A DNA stretch of 64,000 nucleotides from Cylindrodendrum hubeiense (GCA_014621425.1 JAANBB010000087.1:1-64000); one strand, 5' to 3'; counted from the stretch's first letter, positions 20,028 through 34,900 are shown. Notes: generated by a model from the sequence alone, not told the origin. Program-made: numbers and translations.

Positions 20028-23000
20028 CTAGAACATGGCAACACCATCCGCATCCTCTAACCATAACGCCGCCAGGTCCTTGTTCAGTCCCAGTCGCAGC
20101 TTTCGGAGCACATCCTCTCCCTTGGTCGTTGCCAACCATCCCTTTCTCCAGTCCCATCCTCGCTGCACCTTGTTTCCTGACGTCATCTTATGCATGTGAT
20201 TGACCAGCACTGAGCTGCCACTCATCACGTAGCTGCTTCCGCTCAGTGAGCTTGTCGACTTCTGCATCAGGTCCCATGGCGTGGACCCCTTAAGTGCCTG
20301 AGCTGATCCCAACACCACTTCGAAGAAGTCGGCGCACGCCAAGTATACACGCTCGCCCACCGTCTCGATATCTTCGATAGCCTTGAGCAAAATGTCGATT
20401 TGCTCCAGCGTAATCACAGCAGGCGACTGGTTGATAAAGACCGTGGCCTCGCCTAGCAGAGCCAGGAGGAAATCCTCGCTGACAACCGCATCCCGCGTGT
20501 CGTCGTAGAGTCCGCCACGAATGTTGTCGTCGGCGCTGGAGATGACTGCTACCAAAGCAGACGCCGCTTGCTTCTTAAGCTTGAGCGCCTTGGTGGCGGA
20601 AACGTCTTCTAGCTGCTCAGAATCACGGATCTCGTAAAACTTGCGCAGCGTAGCATAACCGCTCAGCATCCGGCCTAAAACCTGGGCTGCCTCCAAGTCC
20701 TGCTTGGCTCGCTTCTCCAGCGTCTCGGTTCGCTTCCGCAGCAAATCCTTCAAATCTGCGTCGAGATCCTTCTCCGAGGGGTATGCACTAGATTGAACCA
20801 ACGAGTACGACATGAGAAGGTTGAGCACTGCCCGTACGCTGTCCGGTCGGTGGGAGAGGGCGTAGTACCACAGTGCCTCGCCATATCGGTGTGATTCCTT
20901 GGACAAAATCTCGGCAAAGGTCTGCGAAATGTTAGCTTATAGTGGTCAAAATTATTGAAATACTCTTACCTCTGCTGTCTCTTCAGCATAGTTGATCATG
21001 CCGAGATCGTTCAGTATCCTCCAGATCTTGTCGACGGTGCGGCTCGAGTGCTCATCGAGGGTTGCCAGGAGATCACGCAGGAGCTCGCCAACGGTCTCTT
21101 CTGATTTCTCTGGCGAATCCATCCGCCCAAGCACCTGAATAGCCATTTCCCATCCATCACGCTCCTGGGTCAGTTGTTCGATACCAGCGAGCTCCCTAGC
21201 GTAGAGGACCAGTGTGGTGTCCTTGATGCCTTCCAATTCGTCGGGTCCGGGTTGAGTAACGCCCAACAGCGCGAGGTCGTCCATATCGAGACTATCGAGA
21301 GGTAGGGGGTTCGCTGCCTCGGTTGCAGGAAGCCAGTCGCCCAACGATGCGACCTCTGCCACCGTGCAGGCCACAGGTAGAGACCATGCCCTGAGGAATC
21401 CGAGAACAGCGTTAACGTTGCCCTCGAGGGCAGAAGCGATTGCGACCTCGACGGGATTCATTAGGTTGGGGTTCATGTCGGAGTCGATAACGTGGTGGAA
21501 GGCGGTTGCCAGTCGTTCGAAGTAGTCTTCCGTGCTCGCTAGGCGCGATGCTGACGCTCGGAAGCTCTGCGAATGCGACATCTTGAGCGCCTTGTGACGT
21601 TGATTGCCATCATCCCACCAGCCGAAGAGACCGATCGTTGCCTCACACCAATCTTGGGCCACCTCCATGATAGCCTCGTGGCTTCCGAGAATGATGCCGT
21701 AAATGGTTTGCAAGTTCTCGTAAATGTCCCAGGGGATCTGACTAGATGCTTTCCTTGCCATTGTTGACATAGATTGCGGCTGGGGAGCATACTCGTCATC
21801 CAGAGAATCCCTAAAACCTTGGTCCTTGCCTTCGGCAAAGAGCGTAAGTCTATCCAGAGCACCACGGGCCTGGATCCGGAAGAGGGTCCAGTTGCTGTTC
21901 CATATGTCCCATTCTGACCTATTGGCAGGGCACTGATCCAGGACGTCGCAGATGGCAGCTGTGAACCGTCTCACATTCTCGAGGGCTTTGCCTGTGTAGG
22001 CGTACTCTCCATGGGGGCCTCGGCGGACATTTTCCCAGCCAGCATTCCTCAGAAGCTGCGAAGCCCCATTGACATCTCCGCGAAGCAATGCGCATCGGAC
22101 TGTTTGCCAGTAGAGGCTATGAGACGCAGGGCTAGGCTTGTATCGACCGATCTCTCGTATTTGGTCGGGGTATAGGTTGTGGCTCGTTTGCATCCAGTCG
22201 AACAGGATCTCGGGTAGGGGTGGTGTCTTTTCGTCATCGGTGTCGCTGTCGAAGCGAGTGTGGTGCATCCGGAGGATCAGGTGAGCAACATAGGCGGCCT
22301 TCTCAAAGGACTCGGTCTCCGGGCCAGGCCCGATGGTCGCATAGTCTTCTCCTTCTGGCTGAGGCAGCTCTTCCACATAGTCATTCCACAGGCGAACAAG
22401 TCGATATGTGATGTTGGCCAAGGAGTTGTCCATCTTTTCTGCATCGTCCTCTGTACCAACACCTTCCTCGTAAAGGCGGCAAACAAGTTCCTCCGTCTTC
22501 AGGATCAGATTGGCGGGCTCGGCGATTCTGGCTGGATCTTGTTGGGTGTACAGGTCCTTGGCGATTGCCGCAAACTGGTAGCCTCGCTTCCTGGCGGTCA
22601 TACCGAAGTGGACAGAGGATCTCTTGAAAATGTCTTCCGCCTCCCTCCGAACTCGATCGGTCGCGGCAGGTGTGTTGAGCATCATCAGATCCGATTCATC
22701 GCCGATCATCGGCTGTCCATAAGGCCGATCATCGTGGCGCATGTTGAGGAACATGTCGGGTTCTTCTGAATCATCTCGTTCGTATACTTCGTCGTATTCC
22801 TCGCCTTCTGCGTCTTCGTCCTCGTCCTCGTCCATGTCCTCGTCAATGAATCGCTCGATCTGGGCTTCAACTTCATCGTCGGGGTGGCCAGCGGGGGCAG
22901 CAGCCATTCTAAAAAGGCTGTGTCGATGCGGGGGCAGATCCATCTCCCCTTCGGCGTCTTCATCCTCCTCTTCTTCTTCCTCGTCTGCAGCGCTAAACTG

Positions 23001-23357
23001 GCGGCTCAAGCCGGAGGGTTGTCGGTCCCTCCCTCTGATGGAGCGGCCAAGAGGATTGTTGGACGTGGTCTTCTGGGTAAAGAGGTTCTTGCTGGTGCCT
23101 CCGCCCATCTGCGAGCCAAAGCTGAGGGGCTTGGCCTCACTCATGCCGCCGTGCATCATAGAGCTGCCCATGAAAGAGGCGGTTGGCGCGCCAGTGGGAG
23201 TGAAGGAGGCAGCAGAGGATGGAGGCGGACCAGCTGGGGTGGTCGAAGGGTTGTCGCCAAGGAAGGAAAAGCCCGAACGCGGCGGATTCCTGTCTGGTGT
23301 CGATGGTGCCGGGCTGCTGGGCGGGCTGGAGTCGGGGACGACGAATCTGTGAGCCAT
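20028..23357 (-). CDS. Nucleoporin, probably Nup85-like subunit of the Y (Nup84) complex
   Basis: A 1093-residue protein. Exons: 23357-20970 and 20921-20028. The N-terminal 200 residues are low complexity: VPDSSPPSSPAPSTPDR, then Ser/Gly/Pro-rich sequence, then two acidic runs (about residues 125-140 and 165-200). The remaining 850 residues are helical with no catalytic motifs, including YWQTVRCALLRGDVNGASQLL near 430, which resembles the helical-repeat block of Nup85-type scaffold nucleoporins, and a C-terminal block RGWDWRKGWLATTKGEDVL. Layout and size match Nup85 of filamentous fungi, a structural subunit of the nuclear pore outer ring. I am sure of a scaffold-type helical protein, less sure which nucleoporin; another Y-complex member such as Nup107/Nup84 is the alternative. 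Confidence 0.6.
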
Positions 23358-26146
<2,789 letters not shown>

Positions 26147-26803
26147 GTCGGCTTAAAAAATTAAATAGTAAAAAAAGTGCCAAGTCCAATAATCAATGGG
26201 ATAGGACCCCATCAAAACCAAAACTGTAACTGGGGCACCTTTCTATATGTGCGACCATTCCAACAACCCTGATGGCCAGTCCGGAACTAATGATGCAGCC
26301 CGCCTAAAAAGTGTACCCACGGTACCCACGGATCACGTCACGGAGGATCGATAATTGTATTATATTGGAGCCATCTTATTTCAGCAGCAAGATGTCACTC
26401 GCTGGGCTCTCGAAAGTCAATCAGACTCACCTACCCTATACCAGAAATCACAGATGGACTTTATATAAACAAGGAATCGTGTATATAGCGAATAAACTCA
26501 TCTGAGGGTATGAATTGAGTTGCCAGATCACTGTCTGCTCTGAATCATTATCTTCACACAGCTCCGTGTTCCTTCTTGACGATTCCAATGGTGGCCTTGG
26601 ATCTGGACGCCCCTGGAGGCTGCTTAGAAATGGAGGTGGCCTGGGACGTGCATATAATCCGGGGTACCCCCACTAGCGGCCGGGCTAGCCGTGGGGGCGT
26701 TTGGGAGACGGGTCTGCCACGGCAGAAAGCCAGAGGCAAGACGCGTCTCGTGGAGGCGGCTCAACTCAACCTCGACGGCCATCCTGCAGGCCATTGTCGC
26801 ATC
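26147..26803. other. Intergenic region upstream of the NTH1 homologue
   Basis: AT-rich 3' flank of the dehydrogenase gene (26150-26520) followed by an ORF stretch in frame with NTH1 from 26576. That extension (starting MTIPMVALDLDAPGG) does not look like part of the enzyme and is taken as 5' UTR, though translation from it is possible. Confidence 0.5.
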
Positions 26804-28139
26804 ATGCGGAGCTCCAGAGTCTCCAGGGACGCAGCAAAGGTATTTGACCGCATGTCGGAGCCGGTATCGCCGCCGAGGCGAACGACGCGATCGTCCCTGG
26901 CACGGTTTGCTCTTGCGACAGCGACGACAGAAGAGATCAAGTCCGAGATTCGAGACATTGAAGATGTCGTCAGTCTTCCGGTGCGAAAGCGACGGCGAGT
27001 CAATACGATCAAATCAGAAGCGCCATTATCGTCAAACGAGATCAAGACCAAACAGGTCAAGACCGAACACATCAAGACCGAACGCATCAAGTCCGAACAC
27101 TTCAAGTCCGAACACATCAAGCCCGAACCCACCGAAGACTCCCTCAGCTCCATCCCATCGCCGCCGCCGAAAGCTCCACGCCGAGCTCGCAAACCCGCGC
27201 GAAAGGCTGTCGACCCATCGACCGGAGACACTACGATCGAGCCGCCGTCCGACTGGGAGGCCATGTACAATGTCGTGAGGAAGATGCGGGCGCCCGGGGG
27301 CGCTGCGTACGGTGCAGCGGTCGACACCATGGGATGTGAACGACTGGCAGATCCAAATGCTTCCCCCAAGGACCAACGATACCATTCACTGGTGGCATTG
27401 ATGCTATCGAGCCAAACAAAAGACACAGTCACTTCGGTAGTCATGAAGAAGCTTCAGACCGAGCTACCGGCGTACACACCCGGGGCACCAGTGGGACTAA
27501 ATATTAACAATATGATTGCCGTGGAGCCAAACTTATTAAACCAGACTATATGGGCGGTGGGATTTCACAATAACAAGACAAAGTACGTGGATGGAAGATT
27601 CGGAGCCGGCAGTGACTGACGATTTACACAGGTATCTTAAACGAACGGCCGAGATTCTTCGCGATGAATGGGACGGCGATATTCCCGACACGATCGAAGG
27701 GCTGACATCTCTGCCCGGCGTTGGACCCAAGATGGCATACTTGTGCATGTCGGTTGCATGGAACCGCACCGAGGGGATCGGTGTCGATGTGCATGTGCAC
27801 CGAATCACAAATCTCTGGGGTTGGAATAAAACCAAGAACCCCGAAGAAACCCGGCATGCACTCCAGTCCTGGTTGCCGCACGACCGATGGCGAGAAATCA
27901 ATTCCTTGCTGGTCGGGCTTGGACAGGCCGTCTGCCTCCCTGTTGGGCGAAAGTGCGGTGAGTGCGAGCTAGGGTTCGAGGGGCTCTGCAAGGCGGCGGA
28001 CCGGAAAAAGGTCTCTGAGGGACGGAGGATCAAGGCGGAGAAGGTTGAGAGCGAGGATGAGGGTGACGATGGCACGGCGGTCAAGCGTGAGGTCAAGCTG
28101 GAGGTTACACAAGACGCCGTGGTCAAGCACGAGGAGTGA
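26804..28139 (+). CDS. NTH1: Endonuclease III homologue, bifunctional DNA glycosylase/AP lyase
   Basis: A base-excision repair enzyme that removes oxidised pyrimidines and cuts AP sites. Exons: 26804-27582 and 27632-28139, giving 428 residues. Seen: helix-hairpin-helix [11 protein letters not shown] with catalytic Lys293, catalytic Asp312 in [24 protein letters not shown] near 205, and four cysteines for a 4Fe-4S cluster (C361, C368, C371, C379), spaced x6, x2, x7, where E. coli Nth has x6, x2, x5. The start [14 protein letters not shown] fits a mitochondrial presequence; KRRRVN near 62 could serve as a nuclear signal, so dual targeting is likely, as known for yeast Ntg1. The N-terminal arm (81-108) and the C-terminal tail carry repeated psi-K-x-E motifs (see findings). 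Confidence 0.95.
27057..27131 (+). repeat. 15-bp tandem repeat encoding psi-K-x-E motifs
   Basis: Five diverged copies of a 15-bp unit (type GTCAAGACCGAACAC) encode [20 protein letters not shown] and IKPEP in the NTH1 N-terminal arm. Each copy carries one SUMO-consensus lysine (K86, K91, K96, K101, K106). Confidence 0.9.
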
Positions 28140-28808
28140 TAAATGTTGACCCGTCAGTTGCAGGCGCTGCCGGGCATCCCACGGCGCTGCCGGCGGCACT
28201 AGCTCAGCGGAATCCAGTGGCTGGGCGGCAGACCACGTAGCGAGCGCAACAGTGCTGTTGACCCCGGGATGGCGCCTTTAAATGCATGAATACCTGTTGA
28301 CACCCTACTCCCTACTCAGCGTTGCGTCGTATTCCCGTTCCAGCGCGGTGCAGAGCGCAGCCAAGAGGGCGCTATTGTAGTCATGAGACGTGTGTCGTCA
28401 ATTGAGCGGCGGCTCACGAGATCATGGCGCCCGATACGATATCGGAGATAAGACGGGGTCCAGGAGGGTCGCTGGAAACGGGTCCCAGAACACGTAATCG
28501 GGTCGATGCCTTGTCATGAGTTCATTCACTGTTCACCGGGAAGCCTGTCCGTCACCGCAACGGCGAGCCTGCAACGCCTGGTTGTGTGTTAAATAATCAA
28601 TTCAGACCCGAATCGGGTGATTGCCAAAGAATGCCCAGTACGCCGACGCAAAACACCCACTGCTGAATAGAATACAAATGGCGACAAAAACGCCTCGCAG
28701 CTCCGGTAGATCCCTGCCCCCATGTCTCGTCATTACGTCGTGGTCGTCAAGGTTCCCTTTGGCCATGGAGCGACGCCGAACTCCGGCTTGTCGGGTTTCG
28801 CGCACTCG
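28140..28808. other. Intergenic region between convergent NTH1 and AN1 genes
   Basis: About 670 bp between two 3' ends. No gene is recognised. Confidence 0.5.
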
Positions 28809-29087
28809 TCATACGCCGCGGATAACCTGAGTGCGCTCGGACTCGAGCTGCGCCGCGTTTCGCTCGTGGGACTGTTTCTTGCACTGATGGGTAGGTTAGC
28901 GAACTGTTGATGAAGTGAGTTTGGGGGGGTTGATGTCACTCACGTCCTCGAGTCCGGTGCATTTGTGGTCCTCTAGAAGACGGTGCTTGCCGCAGAAATG
29001 GCCTTGGCAGAAGGTGCAGTCTCCAACGATTCGCTGGGCGGGCTCACGGCACTGGCTGGCGGTGCAACGGATTCGCTTGGGAGGCAT
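28809..29087 (-). CDS. Small AN1-type zinc-finger protein
   Basis: A 72-residue protein made almost only of an AN1-type zinc finger. Exons: 29087-28944 and 28883-28809. Seen: RCTASQC, then GDCTFCQGHFCGKHRLLEDHKC, giving the Cys/His ladder of the AN1 fold; an Arg/Lys/Gln-rich helix CKKQSHERNAAQLESERTQV follows the intron. The size and the ending GLEDCKKxSHxRN match a widespread family of small fungal AN1 proteins, whose role is not known; larger AN1 proteins bind ubiquitin or p97/Cdc48. The intron (28884-28943) has a CTAAC branch site close to the acceptor. The gene is short enough to be missed by ORF finding alone. Confidence 0.9.
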
Positions 29088-29397
29088 GGTTGTAGTTGGT
29101 GGGTGGAGAGATTGATGGGGTGATGAGGTTGAGACGGTGAGATGTAGAGGCAGGTGTAGAGGCAGGTAACAGATCGTCGAGAGCGATGGAAGATGGACCG
29201 AGGTTTGTGGCGATGCAAGCAATGAGGCTCGGAAATCCGTGGGAAGGCAAAGGACCAAGATTCAATATGATAGAACTGACCGAGAGAGCGCCAGCGGCAA
29301 GGCGAAGACGGGGACGTGATTGCTTTATAAGGAGACGAGGAGGCTGATGAATGAATCATGCTGGGTGGAGACCTGAACAAGACCCGGTCGGTTCGCC

Positions 29398-30590
29398 TCC
29401 CAGACAGCCTGGACAGCCCAGACGCCCAGACAGCCCAGCTCGCAGAGGTGTCCAAGCCTCCATGGGTACTCTGTAGACTGTTCGGGACTATCACATAACA
29501 CGGGACCAGCATGACCAGGCCCAGCCTCCGGGCCAGGCCAGGCAGGGCGGCGCCAAATTGACCCAATCTCCCCCCTCCCTCATGCCCTCCGCTCTCCGCT
29601 CTCCGCCTGGTCGCTGGCCGCCTGTGACGCCTGCGACGCCTGCGACGCCTGGGTTTCGCCGGAGCAGAAGCCCGTGGCAAACACGCCCCCCAGGCGTCCC
29701 AGGCGTCCCAGGCGACCCCGGGGCGGGCCACTTTTACCCGCCGAAGTGCCTCGACTGGAATGGTCTGTCCGGACCCGGGGGGCTCCATGGGGGAAGCGAA
29801 GGCCGCGAGGCTCCGAAAGCGGTCGAGGCGACGCCGTAGGGTTGACTCTTGCCGATCAGAGGGCGGGCAGCCCGAGGCGCCTGTCAAAGCTGGGACACGG
29901 ACACGAGGCGATATTATGCGAGTGAGACGAGCATCACGGACAGGTATGTACGAAGTATACAGTATGTATGTCACAGACTCACAGTAGGTCTTGGGTCGGC
30001 TCTGGGGTCTTGGGTTGCAGACGCGCAGGTCTAGGGGCCTCGGGCTCTTATCGCGCAGGGTGCAGTGTGCAGTGCAGTGTGCAGTGCAGCTGCCCAGCAG
30101 GGACCATGATGGCCGCTTCAGGGACCCGGCCGACGTATCTGGCGCGACTGGCGCTGTTCTGTTCGTGGGAGCAAGGCGGCACGCCGTCGTCCACGTCGAC
30201 GGTTCCCTGCCTGGCTGGCCCGCTGGCCGCTCGCCTTGACTGCTCCGGACTAGTGCTGCCGCCTGGATCGGGTGTGCTTGGACGTATTTGGTGCTTGGGG
30301 TGCTTGCTTGGGTGCGTGCTGCTTGCTGCTGGCCGTGCCGCCGAGCCTGGCGGTTCCCGGGATTCCCATGTCGCCGTGGTCGATTGACGGGCGACGGGGC
30401 TCCCATGCGCTGGGATCGCCCCCAACAAGCCGGTTCGTGCTGTGCGCTCGGCATGCTGCATCTCTCTGCAGCCAATCGATCCCAGCCTGTCTCCAGACGC
30501 CCAGACCCAGACAACACAACCCAGCCTGTCTCCAGACGACCCAGACAACCCAGACAACCCAGACGACCCAGACAACGCAACCCCGACACC
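29398..30590. repeat. Cluster of diverged short tandem repeats (9-12 bp units)
   Basis: At least five separate blocks of direct repeats with related C/G/A-rich units occur within 1.2 kb. Units differ between blocks but share CAGAC or GACGCC cores. The best blocks are at 29620-29650, 29690-29712 and 30480-30585. Confidence 0.7.
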
Positions 30591-31890
30591 CTGACTTTGC
30601 TGTGCCACGGGGTGCTCACAGCTCGGGGTAAGCCAGGGCCAGCCCAGCCCAGCCTGGATGCGCCTCGATGCCGCGGGCATCCCACCCCTCCCAGCGCCCA
30701 GCGCCAGCACCGCGACTCAGGCGCCTACATGCAACGGGCGGCGCCATCGACGGCCGGTTTCCGTTGCGTTTGCTCATGAGTAACCGAAGCGACGGCATGC
30801 ACTCATGGTAAGAGGGCGTAGGTGGGGGTATTTGCCTGCGAAACAATGACGCCAGAACCATGAGTCCACTCGTCAACGGCGGGACATTGCGGAAGCTCAC
30901 TCACCAGGTCAGTCGATAACACCACTCGAGGCCTGAGAAGCGTGCCGCCCACCACGGCTGTCATGATCTCGCATCATGAGCTGTTTGCCAAGGCGGTCTC
31001 TGCCCAACATTGGGTGGGATGACTGCGGGCCTCGAATAATTGTGCATACTTCTTAAACGAGCCATATGCCCGTAGATCTCTGACATTTATTGACGGGTTG
31101 GCTTACTATTACATCGTTACTCACCGTCGGCGGCTTATCGCACCTACCACCGGAGTCACCGGCAATATTTCAACCACCTCCGACGACCACTCCGGTATTC
31201 CCGCATCCGGACCTCCGGTTACCATGAGAAGCGTGCATCACTATAGCCATGACCCGCGAACTGCGATGCCGAAACATGTCCAGCAGCCTCGTGGCATTGC
31301 TTGGGCATTGCTTGGTGTTCGTCGTACTCCGCGGGTCCTGCAATCTAGGTGTTGCGGGCCCGCCATTCAGCGTAGCGTGCATGTCACCATGCCTCCTGTA
31401 GATGACACCCGGATATTGATTCATGCCAACTGGGCAAAATCTGGCTATCTCGATCCCCCACCCAGCGGTGAACCTGTCTATCGGCCTTGAACTTCGGCCA
31501 AGCCCCCTATTGCGGTGTCATCGCTCAATCTCCCCAGCTGACCCAACACCTCCACCAGCAAACCCACCCGCCACTGACTCAGTCAGACAAGCTCAAGTCT
31601 TTTGCCTGAGCACCGCCCCTGAGCCTGTGCTATATATATACTATGGAGTAGGGCAGCTCCTATCCACAAACCCAGGCGCTGACCAAGACATACACGTGTA
31701 TCCAAAAGTGAGTCCAACCGACGCACCATCGAGACAAGTGACGATGCGCTGCAATCCCGCATCAGGTTTCGGTTAAACATGGCAAAAGAATAAGCACAAG
31801 GCCGCAGCTCTACCAATTACGCTTACTGGCCGCCCCACGACCCCACACCACAGCCCCTCAGGGCCCATTCTATCAATCAAAATAAAGGGC

Positions 31891-31896
31891 AAAAAA
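31891..31896 (-). terminator. RNA polymerase III terminator (T6)
   Basis: A run of six T on the transcribed strand sense lies 10 bases after the end of the tRNA-His gene, the usual pol III stop signal. Confidence 0.8.
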
Positions 31897-31906
31897 TTAA
31901 TTGCAA

Positions 31907-31996
31907 TGCGGTTAGCAAGACTCGAACTTGCGTCGCCAGTGAATTGTAGATCTGCTAACCCACAAACTGGAGTACTGACCCCTATACTATAACCGC
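31907..31996 (-). tRNA. tRNA-His(GUG): tRNA-His (anticodon GUG), with an 18-nt intron
   Basis: Read on the minus strand, a full cloverleaf forms: acceptor stem GCGGTTA / TAACCGC, D arm with AGTA / TACT, anticodon stem CCAGT / ACTGG, T arm GCAAG-TTCGAGT-CTTGC, and discriminator base A. The anticodon loop reads TTGTGG, then an 18-nt intron (GTTAGCAGATCTACAATT), then C; removal gives the loop TTGTGGC, which is the same as in yeast tRNA-His. The D arm TAGTATAGGGGTCAGTACTC is also close to yeast tRNA-His. The intron sits at the canonical position after base 37. A run of six T follows the 3' end (31891-31896), fit for RNA polymerase III termination. Confidence 0.92.
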
Positions 31997-34900
31997 TGAA
32001 TGCTGATTGTTGAATGACGCAACGAAATTTGAATTTATATTGGAATCAACCCGCTCGTAGGAAGACTTTTGGTGGCACGCCCGCAGCAGATGGTTTTCGT
32101 GCGCATATGGGCTATTTATGGGCTGGGTAGGTGCCAAACTACTACGAGGTTGCGTCTAATGATTACTGCGGCTGTTGCGGCGGGGGAATTCGATTTTGAA
32201 TCCAGGTTGTGGGCGATGCGATCGCGGGCTGGACTGGTGGCGCGCCACGGGTTGAGTGTGGTTCTGTCTCTAAATTTACACTCATATACCACCATTCACG
32301 AACTATGCTAGATGACTGTTTTGCAAATTCCAAGCAGTCCTGCTCAGAATTATCTGTTATTGCCGATTTGTGCTTGGTTGTCCGGCCAAGGCGTGGAAGT
32401 CGATGAACGAGCGGCGGTATGTGAACTCAAAATAACTCTTCTTCGCCCTCGTTTAAATCGGAATCAACCACCGCCGATCTCGTCTGGCTGAATTGGATGC
32501 AGTGAAGGTATGGGATTCATTGATAAAAATGAGCAAAAAATCTTCTTTAGTGTTCCAATATTGAGTAGGTTTGATCACATTGTGACGGTTTGTGTAGTCT
32601 TGACGATCCGAAACCAACACCGAATTACTGCCTTCTCGGCAGCTCGACTTGTTTGTATGTGTGCCCTAATATTCGGGATCACTCGGTCCTAGAGTATTGC
32701 CTTTGTGAACAGCCACTCGAGGAATTGGGAATTGCCATTGACTTTGTGAAAATGGCAAGCGCCTTTCGGGCGAGGGCGGACTTAGAGCCCTGGGAATACT
32801 ACTGCCGGTGATTATTCCGCCGCGGCCGCTTCTTGGTGGTGAGCAGGAGAATCCGGCGATGGCCGAACCTCTAGGTACGCTGGCCTGGCGTTAACTGAGG
32901 TGGCTGGGAGGTGCCTGGTGAAGAACTCTGTGATGGGTGCCCGGATGTCCGTCCCGTGCAGTAGCTGCGCGCAGGATACTGAAGCGACTGCCAGCTGCGA
33001 GTGACTTTGCCTGCCTAAGAGCAGCTTCGCTCGACTTTTTCTCTTCTAATTTTCAATACCCCCCCTTCTGTAATTCTCTAACACTGCTCTGTACTGAAAA
33101 TGGATTTTAGTTGCCAAGGTTGCTGCCAAGAATGCGCATTTTCAGCCTTTCTGATCTGTAGCATGCACGTGGCCATGGGCCATTCTCGGTGTTTATGAGT
33201 ACAGTGTTCTAACGGCCCAGGATTGAACTTTAAAGCAGCGAAAATGGCAGGCCTCAATAAAAACTTATTTCTCAATCCAAAAGGGTTAATCATTTCTACT
33301 GGCATCAGTGACCTCGCCCATCATGGTATCATGCCCTGTGTAGAAAATTAGAAAGAGCTTGGAGTGGTTGATCTCCACCTTAACTGGGGAGTAAGAAACA
33401 TGGAGTTTTGGATTTATCTACGAATACTCCGGCGCCATCCCTTGCTACACCTTGGGTGTTGTGTGGGAGTGGAGACTGAAGTTTCCAGCTGTCAGCCGTC
33501 GACAAAGGGACCCCGTTTCGTCCTCCTTCTATACTCCAACCTGCCTGCCTCTCCCAGAAAACCAGTTGTTCGTATGGGTTGGGGACGAATTTTATTGACC
33601 AGTGGCATTTGTTTATTTCTAGCTCCGTCGGGAACCAGTCAATAACAGGGAAGGACCAGCAAAGTTGGGAATTGAAGCTTCGCCCTTGCGCCCATATCAA
33701 CGGGCATGGATCAATTCTAATCGAAAGTCACATGATGACCTATTTAAATGCCGATATATTAAATTAAAATGGCTAAATGGAGCCTGGATATGATCCAGCA
33801 TGCATGAAAGACCATCTGTCAGAACAAACCACTCTCGTGAATCCCATTATCCCTAGCTACTACTAAGAAATCTTCCCCACCTCTATATTTAGGTTCCATT
33901 GGGCCTAAATCGCCTGCTCAGTCAAAATTTTTGTCTGTTTAGCTTGGTTTAGGTCACTTAATTGACTTAGACTGAATGCTTGATAGTGGTTTGGCTTTGA
34001 CTTGGCTTCCAGATATGACGTACGCATTGCCTCTCGGGTTGGAAGTTGGTGGTCTCGCCGAGGTATCCTGAGGAATTATACATTTGGGAACTGAAACTTG
34101 ATCCTAAAAGCCAGCTATAAAGCCTAATATAGAATCCAGCCTTCTCTGGCTAGTTCGGGTAGTCCTGACAAGAGAGGATTGGAGCAGAGAAGCATAAAAG
34201 CATGGCAAATTCTAAGATTTTAAAATCTTCAAAGCTCAATAGTTAACCAATAGCACTAAGTTTAGGGGTGTATAACAAACTAGTTGAGATGCAGAGGGCG
34301 CAGTGATTTAGTGGTAGTTTCAGGGTATCAAGACAATAAGGCTGGCTATGCGGACAATCAAATGTAATTAAACCGACCCATTATCACAAATGTAAAAAAG
34401 AGTTGTTAATGAAACCCCCACTTGGTTGGAACAAACGAAACAATAACCCCCTGGTTAAGTTTTCTCGAATGCAATTATAATATTGGGACGGGTACTAGAT
34501 TCGCCATGCAAGGGGGTTAACTGGACTGAAGCAACATGTTCGCAACACACGGAACAGCTGCAAATGATCGCAAATAAGAGCAATGAGCCGGTGTGTAATA
34601 GAAATATATAACGGAGTCCCGCAGCACAAGCTGCTCAGATGGAAGGCCTGGATATGGATAAGTCGGAGTGCTTGTGTCATTGGAGCGAATACACCAGCAA
34701 ACCTTGGCATTCATGATTGTCAATATAACTCTACAATACTGCAAACATTGGTCAGCTAAAATATTATGAAATTTATTGCTTGTAGCTGCGACGGTATGAT
34801 TGATTGTGCAACACAATACCGCCTGGGTCATACTCTGAGGTAGAGGCTGTGGTGACTGGAGGATTATCATCACTCTTATGAGGAAACGGGCCCGGGTCAT

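Larger units (their letters stand above)
29088..31906. other. Gene-poor region with GC-rich short tandem repeats
   Basis: No gene is recognised in 2.8 kb. From 29390 to about 30760 the DNA is GC-rich and full of short repeats: CAGACAGCCCAG (29398-29450), GCGACGCCT (29620-29650), CCAGGCGTC (29690-29712), GTGCAGTGCA (30058-30095) and CCCAGACAAC (30480-30585). Long ORFs on both strands here come from the lack of AT-rich stop codons. 30900-31900 is ordinary sequence. Confidence 0.55.

Noticed and set aside
28973..30685. 570-codon minus-strand ORF
   Set aside because: It overlaps the AN1 zinc-finger gene in another frame and runs through GC-rich tandem repeats; composition is dominated by repeat-encoded Pro, Arg and Ser and no family is recognisable.
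34295..34345. tRNA or SINE-like box A (TGATTTAGTGG)
   Set aside because: No box B and no T arm follow within the expected distance, and no cloverleaf can be folded.
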